The notes beneath the pieces were generated by a model. The model searched no databases. It was not told the origin of the DNA and saw only the letters and a program-made list of their open reading frames with translations. Positions 13,073 through 24,300 of a DNA stretch of 64,000 bases are shown piece after piece (within the stretch, counting starts at the first letter, position 1; each line of letters opens with the position of its first letter). The DNA comes from Lepus europaeus (Eukaryota; Chordata; Mammalia; Lagomorpha; Leporidae). The stretch is taken from NCBI RefSeq assembly GCF_033115175.1, contig NC_084830.1, positions 110,324,709 through 110,388,708 of the forward strand. The letters are read 5' to 3'. Both the position numbers and the translations under genes were made by a program.

Positions 13073-14374
13073 TAAATGTGTCTTTTAACAAGGGTTATAA
13101 AGACCCGTATGGAAAGTATGATCTCATTTGGACACTAACAAACTTTTTTATTAATAGAAAGGAAATATCAACATTTTAAGTATTTAATTTTTACTATTTT
13201 TTCTTACCTGTGTGAACATTTAACTTGTTTCTATAATGACTGTATTTTACTTTTACAGTTAGAGAAAAATCACAGCTTTGTTCAAACGAAATAAAACACG
13301 AGCATCACGACAATGGGAGGCACCCACAGGTGACACCGTCTTCTGCCCACCTGCCCCTCAGGCTGTCCCTGACACCTCCACCTTTGTACCTCACTCAGAG
13401 ACCAATTAAAGTCAGGGACTCTCCACGTTTACACAGGGTGTCTCAGCATCTTCTTGGAAATGCAGAAATCCCCATGCCGGGCTGGGTAATGCTAGATTGT
13501 GTCACAGGAAGTCTGGTTTCCCGCCTGCTGCTGAGCAATCGTTGGGTGCTTTCAGCACGGGCCCTTCTCGTCCCCTGGCCCAGGCTAGGCCTGTAGATGG
13601 CCCAGTTACACTTTTTAGGAGAAACCAAAGAGGAAGCTGTAGAGTCTCCAAACCCGGAAGGAGTCCTACAGCCTGGACAGGCCGAAATGGGAATGAGCGT
13701 GGGTTTTGGTATCTCAGGGTCCCCCTGGGCGAAGGGTTGCAGCAGCTTCCTGGCTTGCTCACTCATCTCCCATGCAGGGAGTCCTGGCAGTCCCGGAGGT
13801 GGCGTGGTGATGTTCCCTCCAGGCACCACATTCTAGCGGCAGAGCTGAGAGGCCAGATGGCCACGTATGGGGGGTGGTGTACAAGGGGTTAGTGCACCAC
13901 ACCCTTGAATCATGTAGGAGGGGCCCCTCACCCACATCTGGGGGCGCAGGGGAGTTTTGCGAAGTGTGGAATACGCAGCACTGGTAGGAATGGCAGTGAG
14001 GGAAGGAGCTGTGGCTGCTGGAATTGTAGCTTTGCGTCTCTTCAGCCTTTGGCGTCGGCAGGAGACAAACCTGTAAGAGGATAGGTGCAGGCTTACAGAG
14101 CAAAAGGGGACAATGACGTGGGAAGAGATGGGGACGTTAAACACTGCGATGAAGGGCAAAGATGCTCCTAACCAGTGGCTGGGGACATCTGCCTCCTCGT
14201 GCGGCTCTGATGAAAGCCGTGCACCTCGGCTCCCTCAACACAGGCCAGTCCCTGGCCCCTTCCACGCCTGTGCGCCCACCTGCCAGTGGCGTGTTTCCTT
14301 CCAGCTGCACGTGGCGCCGGTCAGCCGGAAGTAACCTGCCCCAGCCTCTGCCGCAGCGCTCACCGGCTGTACTC

Positions 14375-14557
14375 GGTTGACTGGTGCAGTTCTTGCTTGT
14401 TCGCTGTTTTCCCTCCCACTGCTGGAGTGGAATGTGGGTTCTTGGAGAGCACCACCCTGTCTGTTCATCAGCATAAACTAGCGCCTAGAGCAGTGACTGC
14501 TGCATAGCAGGGCTCCGTTGACACTTGCAGAATGAATGAATGATGAATGAGTGAATG
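14375..14557 (+). repeat. L2 LINE 3'-end relic
   Basis: 'ctggagtggaatgtgggttc', 'agcgcctagagcagtgactg' and the tail 'gaatgaatgaatgatgaatg' match the recalled L2 3' end. Confidence 0.65.
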
Positions 14558-15544
14558 GTGGGGCATAGGGTGACGTGTGGAGAAAACAACTTCCAGAATC
14601 ACAGACAGACAGACCCTAGGATTAAGTTCAACTCCACTGCTCACTGCTCACCCACTGGGGCCGCCTCTGCCCCCGTGTCCTGATTCGGACAAGCGATATG
14701 CAGGGCTGTGAACGAGCCAAATGCTCCCTCTACAATTATTGTAATGAGTGAAGGAGAGAATGTGGCTGTCAATACGGAGGTGGGGAGAGTGAACCTCCAG
14801 AATGGCTCACAGGCAAGCCGCGGGGGGGCACTGCCCACTCACTGGTCTGGAAGGGAGGAGGCAGGGGAGGGGTGCAGGGACCAGCGCTGAGGGGCTGAGC
14901 CTGGCTTCCTGAGCCTCTCTGCTCTCCAGGGCAGGCTTAGTGGGGTTTCCTGGACAACCCCTGGGCAGGGGGCAGATTAAAGTACATGGCCCTGCGCCAC
15001 TGGCCAGCAGCATCTGTGTTGGGGGAGCATGCTTAGTTTGGCTTAGCTCTTCTCACACTGCTCCCCCAAACACATGCACACGTGTGCACGCACACACACC
15101 AGCCATGGGTGGTATCTTGGCATCTTACTGCATAGGCCGCCCAAGCAGGGAAACCAAATTAGGCATCTTGGCTTCCTGTTCCTTTTCTCGCATGACTGCA
15201 GTCACCCTCCCGATGTTGTGTTCGGGCCAGGCCTGCGGACAAAGCCAAATAGAGGGGCCCACTCTGGGGGGAGCAGAGGAGAGTGAAGACAGCCGGTTCA
15301 AGGCGACAACGGAGCACACAGAGGAAAGTGCTCACAGAGCTCCAAGAATGGAGGAAGAGAAACTTCACCTGCGGTGGTGGGAAGCTCGGGGGAGAACAGG
15401 AGGCCAGGCTCCCAGGATGCTCTCTGCTGTTCCCTGCTGTGCGGCCGCAGCCACTGACTTCTCTCTGTACGCCTTTTGGCTCAGCTGACCCCTGTTCTCT
15501 TGCTTCACCGCACCACTCTTTCGTGGGTACATTATTTGAAAATT

Positions 15545-15720
15545 TGTCTCCCGCACCCAGTTTGTGCCAGGAGCTGCTGCAGGTGCTGGGGATTCAGCCA
15601 CGGAACAAAGATGACAAAGATCATGCCCTTGGGAGGGTGCTCGTGTCTATAGTGAACACAACCATCGTACAGGTTATACATCAGTTTGGGATAAGGGATA
15701 AGGAGAAGAAATAAAGCAGG
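15545..15720 (+). repeat. Ancient mammalian repeat (L2/MIR class)
   Basis: 'tttgtgccaggagctgctgc', 'gtgctggggattcagccacg' and 'aacaaagatgacaaagatca' follow a very common old mammalian repeat. The family is uncertain. Confidence 0.45.
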
Positions 15721-15924
15721 GACAAGGGACGAGGAGCCCATTCTGCTCTGTAAGCAGGGTTGCAGGGGGAGCCAAGAGGACATGAAAAAAGAGCTGTGCA
15801 GGCTGAGGGGACAGCCAGAGGGAAGCGCTGCTCAGAGCATGGCCCCGGCTTCCCTCCGATCCTTGCAGTGTCTCCCACCGGCCTCCAGGCAGGTTCTACC
15901 CTGCACCTCTGGTCTTCTAGCCAC

Positions 15925-16300
15925 ATGTGGTCAAGCAGAGTGGCTCTAAAAGGTAAGTCTGACTCCAGGGCTTCCTTGCTCAAATCCCATCAGTGGCTTC
16001 CACCACACTCGCTGCAGATGCCCAGGTCCCCAGCACGGTCCTTCAGCCCCTCCCCAAGCCCACTGCCCTCTCTCACTGCTTTCCAGCTACCTGACCTCAC
16101 TGCTGCTCCTGCACCAGCCTCAGGGCCTTTGCCCATGGTATCCACCTGAATGCTCTTCTCCACGTACCCACAAGTCTGGCTTCTTGCTTCATTCAGATGC
16201 TGCGCTCTCTAGAGAACGTCCTCGCTCCTGTCACTTCTGTCCCCTCATCTGTCTTTATTTTTCTCCATAGCATTTATTGCTACCTCTCAGTATTTTATGT
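15925..16300 (+). repeat. L2 LINE fragment
   Basis: The 'cagcctcagggcctttgccc', 'atccacctgaatgctcttct' and 'tccatagcatttattgctac' series is the recalled L2 3'-region order. Confidence 0.7.
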
Positions 16301-16304
16301 ACTT

Positions 16305-16950
16305 ATCCGCAGGATTGGTTCCAGGACCCCCACAGATATCAAGACTTGCAGATGCTGAAGCCCCTCATATGAAACAGCACAGAGTAGGGGAGCTGGTGCT
16401 GTGGCGTAGTGGGTAAAGCCACCGCCTGCAGTGCCAGAATCTCATATGGGCGCCGGTTCGAGTCCTGGCTGCTCTACTTCCAATCTCGCTTTCTGCCATG
16501 GCCTGGGAAAGCAGTGGAAGATGACCCAAATCCTTGGGCCCCTGCACCAGCACAGCAGACCCTAAAGAAACTCCTGGCTTCTGATTGGTGCAGCTCCGCC
16601 CACTGCAGCCATTTGGGGAGTGAACCAGCAGATGGAAGACTTCTCTCTCTCTCTCTGCCTCTACCTCTCTGTAACTCTGCCTTTCAAATAAATAAATAAA
16701 TAAATCTTTTAAAAAATAGAACAGCACAGTGTTGGTTGAGAGCCCACACATCCTCCTGCACACCTTGGCGCATTTCTAGATGACTTGGAATGTAGTATCA
16801 CTGCTATATGTATAGTTGTTACACCGTATTGTTTAGGGAATAATGACAAGGATAAGTCTGTACATGTACAGATGCGATTTTTTTCAAATATTTTCGATCT
16901 GCAGTTGGTTCAACCTATGGATGTGGAACCCACAGATATGGAAGGCTGAC
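16305..16950 (+). mobile_element. Tigger/MER2-like DNA transposon relic, split by a SINE
   Basis: The left part 'atccgcaggattggttccag' then 'gacccccacagatatcaaga', and the right part 'accgtattgtttagggaata', 'tattttcgatctgcagttgg' and 'gatgtggaacccacagatat', match the recalled MER2/Tigger consensus in order. A C SINE sits inside (16387-16716). No transposase frame remains. Confidence 0.75.
16387..16716 (+). mobile_element. C SINE, sense, inserted in Tigger-like element
   Basis: A well-preserved full-length copy with a perfect RNA polymerase III B-box, GGTTCGAGTCC, at 16455-16465, and a (AAAT)n tail. The flanks share AACAGCACAG at 16373-16382 and 16720-16729, a target-site duplication. Confidence 0.93.
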
Positions 16951-17094
16951 AACATATGGGTATGCATGTGTGTGCATTCATGCATGTGTACACGAGTGTG
17001 TGAGTGCCTAGAACACAGCCTAGTACAATCCACATTCAAAGCTTACTAATTATCACCATCATCATCACTCTCACTTTTGTCTCTATTAGGGTCC

Positions 17095-17195
17095 ATCAGG
17101 CCAATGACTTTGCTCGCTCTTAAATCCTCATGACATTCTTTGGCACATAGTAAGTGCTCAATAAATGTTTGCTGAATGAACAAATAAGTGAATTA
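17095..17195 (+). repeat. L2 LINE 3' terminus
   Basis: 'ggcacatagtaagtgctcaa' followed by 'taaatgtttgctgaatgaac' is the classic L2 3' end. Confidence 0.75.
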
Positions 17196-18249
17196 ATTTG
17201 TTGCAGGATTTGGTTATGGACAAACTGCTACAAAGGCAAACCCTTGTGGGGGTGCAGGAGGGAATCTAGATGCATGACATGGGCTGGTTAGGATCACGCA
17301 GAGGACTAAGGGCTGCAGCCAACAACATTTAGCTGCAGCTAAATGCTTTCAAAAATTTTCTGGGGGAGTAGACCCAACAAGAAGCATTGTGAAATTTATA
17401 TTCATTAAATAAAAGTTAAAAAAAAAAAAAAGAAGCATTGTGACCAAGCAGGGCACCCATAGCAAGAAAGATGCCCACAGGTAACACTTTGGAGGGAAAT
17501 CCCTTTCCAAGTTCTTGTCACTCCATGACAAGTGTGTGGTTCCAATTCTGAGCAGCTCCACTCTAGACCTGCACAGCCCTGATAGTTATTCATGGCGCAT
17601 AATGCAACCCAGGCCCTGGGGCCCGCAGCAGGGGAAGGCTGGGTGCTGTCCCGTGAAGACGCTCCTGCTCACGTTCCCACTCAGGACAGAGCTTCCGGGA
17701 AGAACTGACTGGGGTTCAAGAAAAGACATGAACAATTAAAAATAGGAAGACTCACAGCTGGCCTGAGAAACAGGAACGGCCGTCTGGGAAGCAGCTCCAG
17801 AGGTGTCACACGGGTGTGCAAAAGGCCCAGCTCAGCGTCGCGTCTACAAGGGATGTTCCAGTTCTGCAGACGGTGTCCACGGTCGGCCTTCTTGAGTGTT
17901 CCCTCGGGCACCCCTCTGCTTCTGGAGAGCAGTAGGCAAAATGCTCTCAGCACGGCAGCTCCTACCCTGGTCTCCTCCAGGGTGTGAGCGAGCAGAGCGT
18001 GAGACTGTACCTCCTCATCCCTGAGTGAGGCCAGGGCACCCCGGCCTCAGCTCAGCCCCGTGTACATTCTGTGGATGCCAGGGCAACGTCTGTAGCCCGG
18101 GCCTCTCGCTGCCACTGATCGGGTCACAGAGTCCACACTGGTGATTTTCAAGTCCCGGCTGTGTAAGCAGTATCCTCAGGCAGCAGCTATAGGCACACAA
18201 TCTTGGCTTACAATGTGCTCCTGTTGAAGTTAATTAATCTTCTATGATT

Positions 18250-18650
18250 GCTTTTAATGAATTGCCACAAACTCAGCGACTTAGAACAATGCAATCAATT
18301 GTGTGACCGTGCAGTTCTGGGGGTTGGAAATCTGACACGAGGCTCACTGGGCAGAAACCAAGGGTTGTGCTCCTATCTGAAGGGTCTGGGGCAGAAGCCC
18401 TTTCCCACTCACTGGGGACCACTCAGCCCCTCCTCCATCCTGACACCGTGCCTCCCTGAGCCATTCCAGTGTCATGGTCCCTTTGATGGTCTCTTCTCTC
18501 ACTCCCCTCTTTCAGTTTTAAGCAACCTGTGTTTACCATGGACCCATCTAGGTATTTCAAGACAGGCTGGCTGACAGGCAAGCTTATTTCTCCTTTGTCT
18601 TGTAACCTAACATACAATTTCCGGGATTGGGACATCTTTGGAGGGTCTTT
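18250..18650. repeat. Old mammalian interspersed repeat, family not named
   Basis: 'gccacaaactcagcgactta', 'gtgcagttctgggggttgga' and 'gaggctcactgggcagaaac' recall a common ancient mammalian repeat of about 400 bases. I cannot name it safely. Confidence 0.45.
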
Positions 18651-19780
18651 GTTCTGTCTATATCACAGTTGACTGCATCTCCCCCTTTTTTATATAAAAT
18701 CTAGCTTCCTGGCATTTCCGAAACAAAGTTATGACAACATGGGGGTCCCACATAGGCTCCCATCACAGTCCAGCGACCATGGGCTTGAGCTGAGATGTTC
18801 CCTGTTTGCCCCCATCCCCACCCCTCCCTATCACCTCATGACACCAATGCCCACAGTAGAGTTCCATTCATCATTGTGCTGGGTTGCTGCATTTCCCCCC
18901 AGGCACTCAGTGGCCTTTCCCCCAGGCCTGATCAGCCTTTGAGCCTGCAGTGCCTCTCAATTGTTCCGGAAGCCCAATTCTCCCACTTTTGCTTTGTGTC
19001 TGCATCTGAAATATTGCAGAGTCGGTTATGCAATTGATCTCCACCCACACATGATGCAGGAAAGAGAAACTCGGCGTCGTGCATGGCCCTGGGTATACAC
19101 AGCAATGGAGAACTAAGCTGACACTCTGGGCCAGTCTCTGAGAAGGGATGAATAAGTCACCGATGTTCGCATAGTGACCAACACCAGCAAAGAGCTCAGT
19201 CTATGCTGTGTCAGGGGCTGAGCGCCATGCTTCCAATTTTGACGCTTCACACTCAATAAAGTAGATGCTATCCCTTAGTTTTTTCTCCATCCCAGGCTCT
19301 GTGGAAACTGTGCTACAGAGAAGTTAGGTAAGTTGCTCAAGGTCACACAGCTGGGGTTTCACCAAGCTGGGACACAAATGTATTCATTTCACTCCAGAGT
19401 CTGGGTCTTAATTCCTATTTAAATTTTGTGGTGATTGGACTTGGGAAGAAAAGCTAGACCAGGGGGAAGATTTTTGCCAAATCTCCAGAATGGACTTGGT
19501 GCCTCCGAGATGCCAGGTTCTCACGGGAAGTCCCCCAAACAGGAACAGGGGCCATCTGCCAGGATGCTGCTCCTGGGGAGAGTTCTGACCTTGCGCTTGT
19601 CCAGGTGGGACTTCCTAAACCACAGCCCTGACAGCCAGGCTGCACAGGAGCCTTGTGAGAGTCTGAAACTCTGCAGTAGACGACAAGGACAAATGAAGGG
19701 GGGGAGGGGCACAATGCAGAGAGGGAAGCTTGTTTGGGAGAACCTGGCACTATTGTCATCTACCCACATGCTTAATTAAT

Positions 19781-20072
19781 TCACTTTTGAAAGGGAGGGA
19801 GGGAGGAAGGGAGGGGGAGAGAGAGGGAGAAAATCATCTGCTGGTTCATTCCCCAAATGCCCACGATGGCCAGAGTTGGTTGGGCCAGGCAGAAGCAGGA
19901 AATAGAAACTCAGTCCGGGGCCCAAGTAGCTGAGTCGTCAGCACTGCCTCCCAGGGTCCACACTTGCAGGAAGATGGAGTTGGGAGCAGTGCTGGGACTA
20001 AAATTCAGGTGCTCTGATATGAGATGCAGGTGCCTCAAGCAGCATCCTAACCACCTGGCCAAATGCCCGCCC
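19781..20072 (-). mobile_element. C SINE, antisense, diverged
   Basis: A GGGA-rich purine block, 'ctgctggttcattccccaaa', 'gctgggactaaaattcaggt' and a 'ctaaccacctggccaaatgc' head give the reversed C SINE order. Confidence 0.75.
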
Positions 20073-20183
20073 TTCCCCACATTATATTTAGAGCTGTGAA
20101 CCTGTGGAATCTGCTTAGTTAACAACGAAGCTGCCCTCCAGTTCCTGTAAGGACAGGGAAGGCATTGCTCTGAAGAGGCTTCA

Positions 20184-20514
20184 GGCTGGCGCCGCGGCTC
20201 ACTAGGCTTAATCCTCTGCCTGCGGTGCCGGCACACCGGGTTCTAGTCCCGGTCGGGGCGCCGGATTCTGTCCCGGTTGCCCCTCTTCCAGTCCAGCTCT
20301 CTGCTGTGGCCAGAGTGCAGTGGAGGATGGCCCAAGTCCTTGGGCCCTGCACCTGCATGGGAGACCAGGAGAAGCACCTGGCTCCTGGCGTCGGATCAAC
20401 GCAGTGCGCTGGCCGCGGTGGCCATTGGAGGGTGAACCAATGGCAAAAAGGAAGACCTTTCTCTCTGTCTCTCTCTCTCACTGTCCACTCTGCCTGTCCA
20501 AAAAAAAAAAAAAA
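20184..20514 (+). mobile_element. C SINE, sense, young copy with target-site duplication
   Basis: A GC-rich, well-kept copy ('ggctggcgccgcggctcact' head) ending in a pure A-tract. AAGAGGCTTCA occurs immediately before it (20173-20183) and after it (20515-20525), the expected L1-driven target-site duplication. Confidence 0.95.
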
Positions 20515-20882
20515 AAGAGGCTTCAGCACATGCCTGGGAATCATCAGGCTGTGTTTGGGGGGGCATCAGCAATCGCCCGATGCTCAGGATGCCTGGGTGA
20601 CCTGCCCATGCCAAAGGGGAGTCTGATTTCTGTGTGGTGCCAGAATGAGGAAGCAAGAGGGCGTTCTGCTCACCCAGAGCGGATGAGGCACAGCAGGGAC
20701 CAAAGAGATCAGGACGTCTGTATAAAGAGGGGGATTCTGTGATTGGGGGGCCATACATTTCCATTTGCCAGGAGTGACCCCTAGGTACGGCTGCTGTGCC
20801 AGGATACTGCGGAGTTCCCCTCCCACTTTCTGAAAGTTCCAGTTTGCTGGACAGCATCTGTGATTGCCCTCCCGAGACGCAT

Positions 20883-20993
20883 GGGGACTTCAGAAAGTTC
20901 GTGGAAAATAAAATTCAGAGATAGGGAAAATGTTGCGATCCACAGCTAAGCTTTTTCATAATACCCTTTCCCCATGAACCTGGTGAAGGTCCC
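20883..20993. mobile_element. Mariner-like MITE
   Basis: The ends 'ggggacttcagaaagttcgt' and 'catgaacctggtgaaggtcc' are inverted copies of each other, with 'tttttcataata' inside. This matches a mariner-type miniature element by recall. Confidence 0.55.
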
Positions 20994-23163
20994 TCACACT
21001 CCTCGGGAGATCTTCAGAACACATCCTCCCTATTGGATTGTGTGAGTTTCTTTCATTTCTGTCTCAAAGAGAGGTAGAAACTGAATCAGCTCCCGAGAGC
21101 ACCGTAGAATGTCAGAGCGGGCAGGAAGCTAGGGCATGGAGATGCCGACTGGGGAAGGAGTGAGCTCACGCACCTCCGGGTGTGTCAGGTGTGGAAGCAA
21201 CACGAGGGACCTCGCTCACGGCCACGGCGAGGGCACCAGGAAGCTGGGCAGGTGTCTCCAGCTCCTGCTGGAGATGAGGAAACTTCAGGTGAGGCTCCAG
21301 GTCAGACACGCCGCTGATGGCCGTGCCTAATGAGCATCCAGCCCTGGGCCTCCCAGCGTGGCTTTCTTTACTCCTATCTTCTCCCTGCCAATGTGCGGAT
21401 GAACTAACAGCATTGCCTATGTATCCCGGAGAGCAGGGCTTTTGATTGCCAGCATCCAAACCCAACTCCATCCAGCCTGGGCAACAAGGCAATGTTGGAC
21501 GCAACTGAGATCCTTGACACACTTTTTATACAAGGACAGTTTCAAAAATGGGCTTTGGGTCATGACACCGCAAGGTATCCACAGTAGGAGAGAATTGAGC
21601 CTCTCCTTTCTTACGTGACTCTTACCACCACCACCCCAGACTGCCCCCACCAAGTTCTGTAGCCCTGCCATGGCTGTCTCCCTGCCTTGAGGTTACAATG
21701 GAAGGGCCTGATAAGCCCAGACCATGGGCACAGCATTAGAATAGCTAAGCCTGCTTTTTTCTAATTAAAGAAAAAAAAAAAAACATACGGAAAACAATTT
21801 CAGGAGAACTCAGAGACAAAGTGTCCTTATTTCACAGTGCAGTAAATATGGTTGCCATGACCTGTTCTAAGTGAACATTGGTTATTCACCTACAAAATTG
21901 CATCCCTTAAAACCAACTTTGAGTGGAGGGAGTCTTAGTATCAGACAGATCTGCTTTCAAATCTCCCATGCCACCTCTGATTGTCTTTGAGGTCTTGGAA
22001 AAGCATATGGTATTTCCAGGGCTTTCTTTTCAGTCTGTAAAATGGGTCTACACAACTGGCTCCTCCTTCCACAAACAGCAATGGCGATGCATGTAAGGGC
22101 TCAATATTTCTTTTCCCCAAACCCTTGGGGCTCCACAGAAGGGCTGATAAACAAATTATGTGCTTATTGGATGGACCCTCTTCTCCCCAAACCTACCCCA
22201 AGCCTCTATCTCCTGCTAGTCTTATTTGTTGCAAATCGTTGCCTCCTTCCAGGGGCCTGTGTGCCGGGCCTGGCCCACACAGCAGAAGCAGCTGGAATAG
22301 GCCTTTCCTGGTGGGGGTTGGGGATGGGGTTAAATTGCTTTTGCTTCTCCTGTTTCTTGCACCTGCCGCACCCCTCCTCTCTCCCTGCCCTCCCACGACA
22401 GGCAAAGTGTTTTCTGTTAAGTGGAGAAGCCCCCTCTTCCCCTGTCCTGCGTCCTGCCCCTCCTGGCCGCACCCCGGCCGCTCTCGCTGACTCTCAGGGG
22501 GTTTCCCTGAGCAGCACAACACTCCGGGCTCAGGCTGCCAAAGTCAAAAATAGGGCAGACAGGAGGGGAGGCTGACAGGAGAGCCAAATAAGCCTTTCCT
22601 CCCACTCACCTTTGAACTTCAGAGGTGCCTCAGCTAAAACAGCAGAGCAAGAGCGACCAAGAGAGGGGAAAATGTGCTTTTAAAGAATGAACTTGTCAGC
22701 TATAAGGAAGTGGAAAATATTGCTCCTCCGTGCCTTGCACAGAGCGAGGGGCCCGTTCATGTTTCCTCCAGTATTATCCTAGGATGGGTGGGGACAGTGT
22801 ACCGGCCCAGGTGGGAGGAGGCCATGGTGACCATTAGGCGAGTGGAGTGTGTTCTGGAGTAGGGCGGCACTGCCCCACCACCACCACCACCACTTCCACC
22901 CTACAGCTCCCGGGAGCACTGGTGAGCGCTGGCCCTGTCTGTCCAGGTAGATGCACGGGAGCCTGCCCCCTGTCCAACATGCCCATTCTGAGACAGCTTC
23001 CCCGAGTTCTGTGCCTTAGTGTACGGCTGCCCATGCGTGACAGAGCCCTTTCAGACCCTACTCACTCCAAAGGGCCCATGTGTCAGCTAGGACAGCCCCA
23101 GACATGATGCTGCTTCCACGCCCTGTTTCTAAGAAGCAGGGTGGGGTTGGGGAGGAGGGACAC

Positions 23164-23550
23164 AGCTGTTAAGCTGCTACTTGGGATGCTCACATCTCAT
23201 ATCTGAGTGTCTGGGTTCAAATCTCAGCTCTACATCTGATTCAAGATTCCTGCTGATGTACACCCAGCAGGTGATAGCTCAAGTACTTGGGTCCTTGCCA
23301 CCCATGTGGAAGACAGGAATGGAATTCTGGAATCTCAGCTTTGGCCTGGCCTAGCCCTGGCTGTTGTAGATTTTTGGTGAGTAAACCAGCAGGTGGAAGA
23401 TTGTCTCCCCTCCCCTCCTTTCCCTCCCCTCCCCTCCCCTGCCTTCTCCTCTCCTCTCCTCTCCCCTCTCTCCCCCTCCCCTCCCCTCTCCTTTCCTCTC
23501 CTCTCCTCTCCTCTCCTCTCCTCATTTTAAACAAAATGAGATGAATAAAA
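23164..23550 (+). mobile_element. C SINE, sense, with expanded CT tract
   Basis: A C SINE body ('tgggttcaaatctcagctct', 'gcaggtgatagctcaagtac', 'agtaaaccagcaggtggaag') is followed by about 120 bases of CCTCT/TCCTC repeats at 23405-23523, an expansion of the SINE's own CT segment. Confidence 0.8.
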
Positions 23551-23584
23551 CATGGGAAGACTGTCTGCATACCTGGGAGGATGA

Positions 23585-23770
23585 GAGCTGCAGCTTTTGG
23601 AATGCTTGGGTTCTGTCTCCAGCTCTGACTCCTGAGTCCAGCTTCCTGCTAATGTGGTCTCTGGGAGGCAGCAGGTGATGCTCAAGTAGTTGAATGCCTC
23701 CTGTTACCCACATGAGAGACCTGGACTGAGACCCCAGTTGGCAGCTTTGGCCTACTGTAGTCGTTGGGAG
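23585..23770 (+). mobile_element. C SINE fragment, sense
   Basis: 'agctgcagcttttggaatgc', 'cagcttcctgctaatgtggt', 'aggcagcaggtgatgctcaa' and 'gcctactgtagtcgttggg' give a diverged copy lacking the CT and A tails. Confidence 0.65.
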
Positions 23771-23984
23771 AGGAAAGACTCCAGGCCTGAAGCAATGATC
23801 AAGTTTCCCCTTTCATCACCTACCCTCGCCTGAGTGGCTGCTCTCAGGATCAGGCTTCTATGGGGAAGGGGCACTAGAGGCCCACCTTGAGCAAAGTGCC
23901 ATAGACTTTTCTGGTGTGCTCAGATTGACAGCCTCACTTGCTGTTCATGGGAGGGAAACCTATGGAGAAGAAGCTGCCAGAATT

Positions 23985-24300
23985 GAGAGACGGATCTGGG
24001 TTTGAATCCTGTCTCCATGCTGGGCAATTTATGTAACCTCTCAGCCCCAAGGTGGCCGAGAGTGTGGGACAGGGGCTCTGGGCTCCCATAAGCTTCTGAC
24101 AAGAGTTAGCTCTGCAACCTAATTGCCAGATGCGAGGAGCCAGGTTGCTTCAGCAATCTCAAACTCCGTTTTCTCATTTGTAAGACATTACAATCATTAT
24201 TATTAATAATAATGTCAACAATTAGTAAGATAATCAGTGCAAAGTTCTTTGCGCACCCATGACACATAGGAAGAACTCAATGCATTACATGTCTTGTAAA
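23985..24300 (+). repeat. MIR SINE relic
   Basis: 'tgggtttgaatcctgtctcc', 'ttctcatttgtaagacatta' and 'gcaaagttctttgcgcaccc' are in MIR order. The middle seems enlarged by inserted sequence. Confidence 0.5.

Noticed and set aside
14940..15488. A 182-codon + strand open frame in the intergenic region
   Set aside because: It overlaps open frames on the other strand, has no domain or conserved motif, and starts in low-complexity CA/GC-rich sequence. Best taken as chance.
16439..16466. A possible tRNA gene (B-box GGTTCGAGTCC)
   Set aside because: No cloverleaf can be completed; the box belongs to the tRNA-derived head of a C SINE, as in the other copies.
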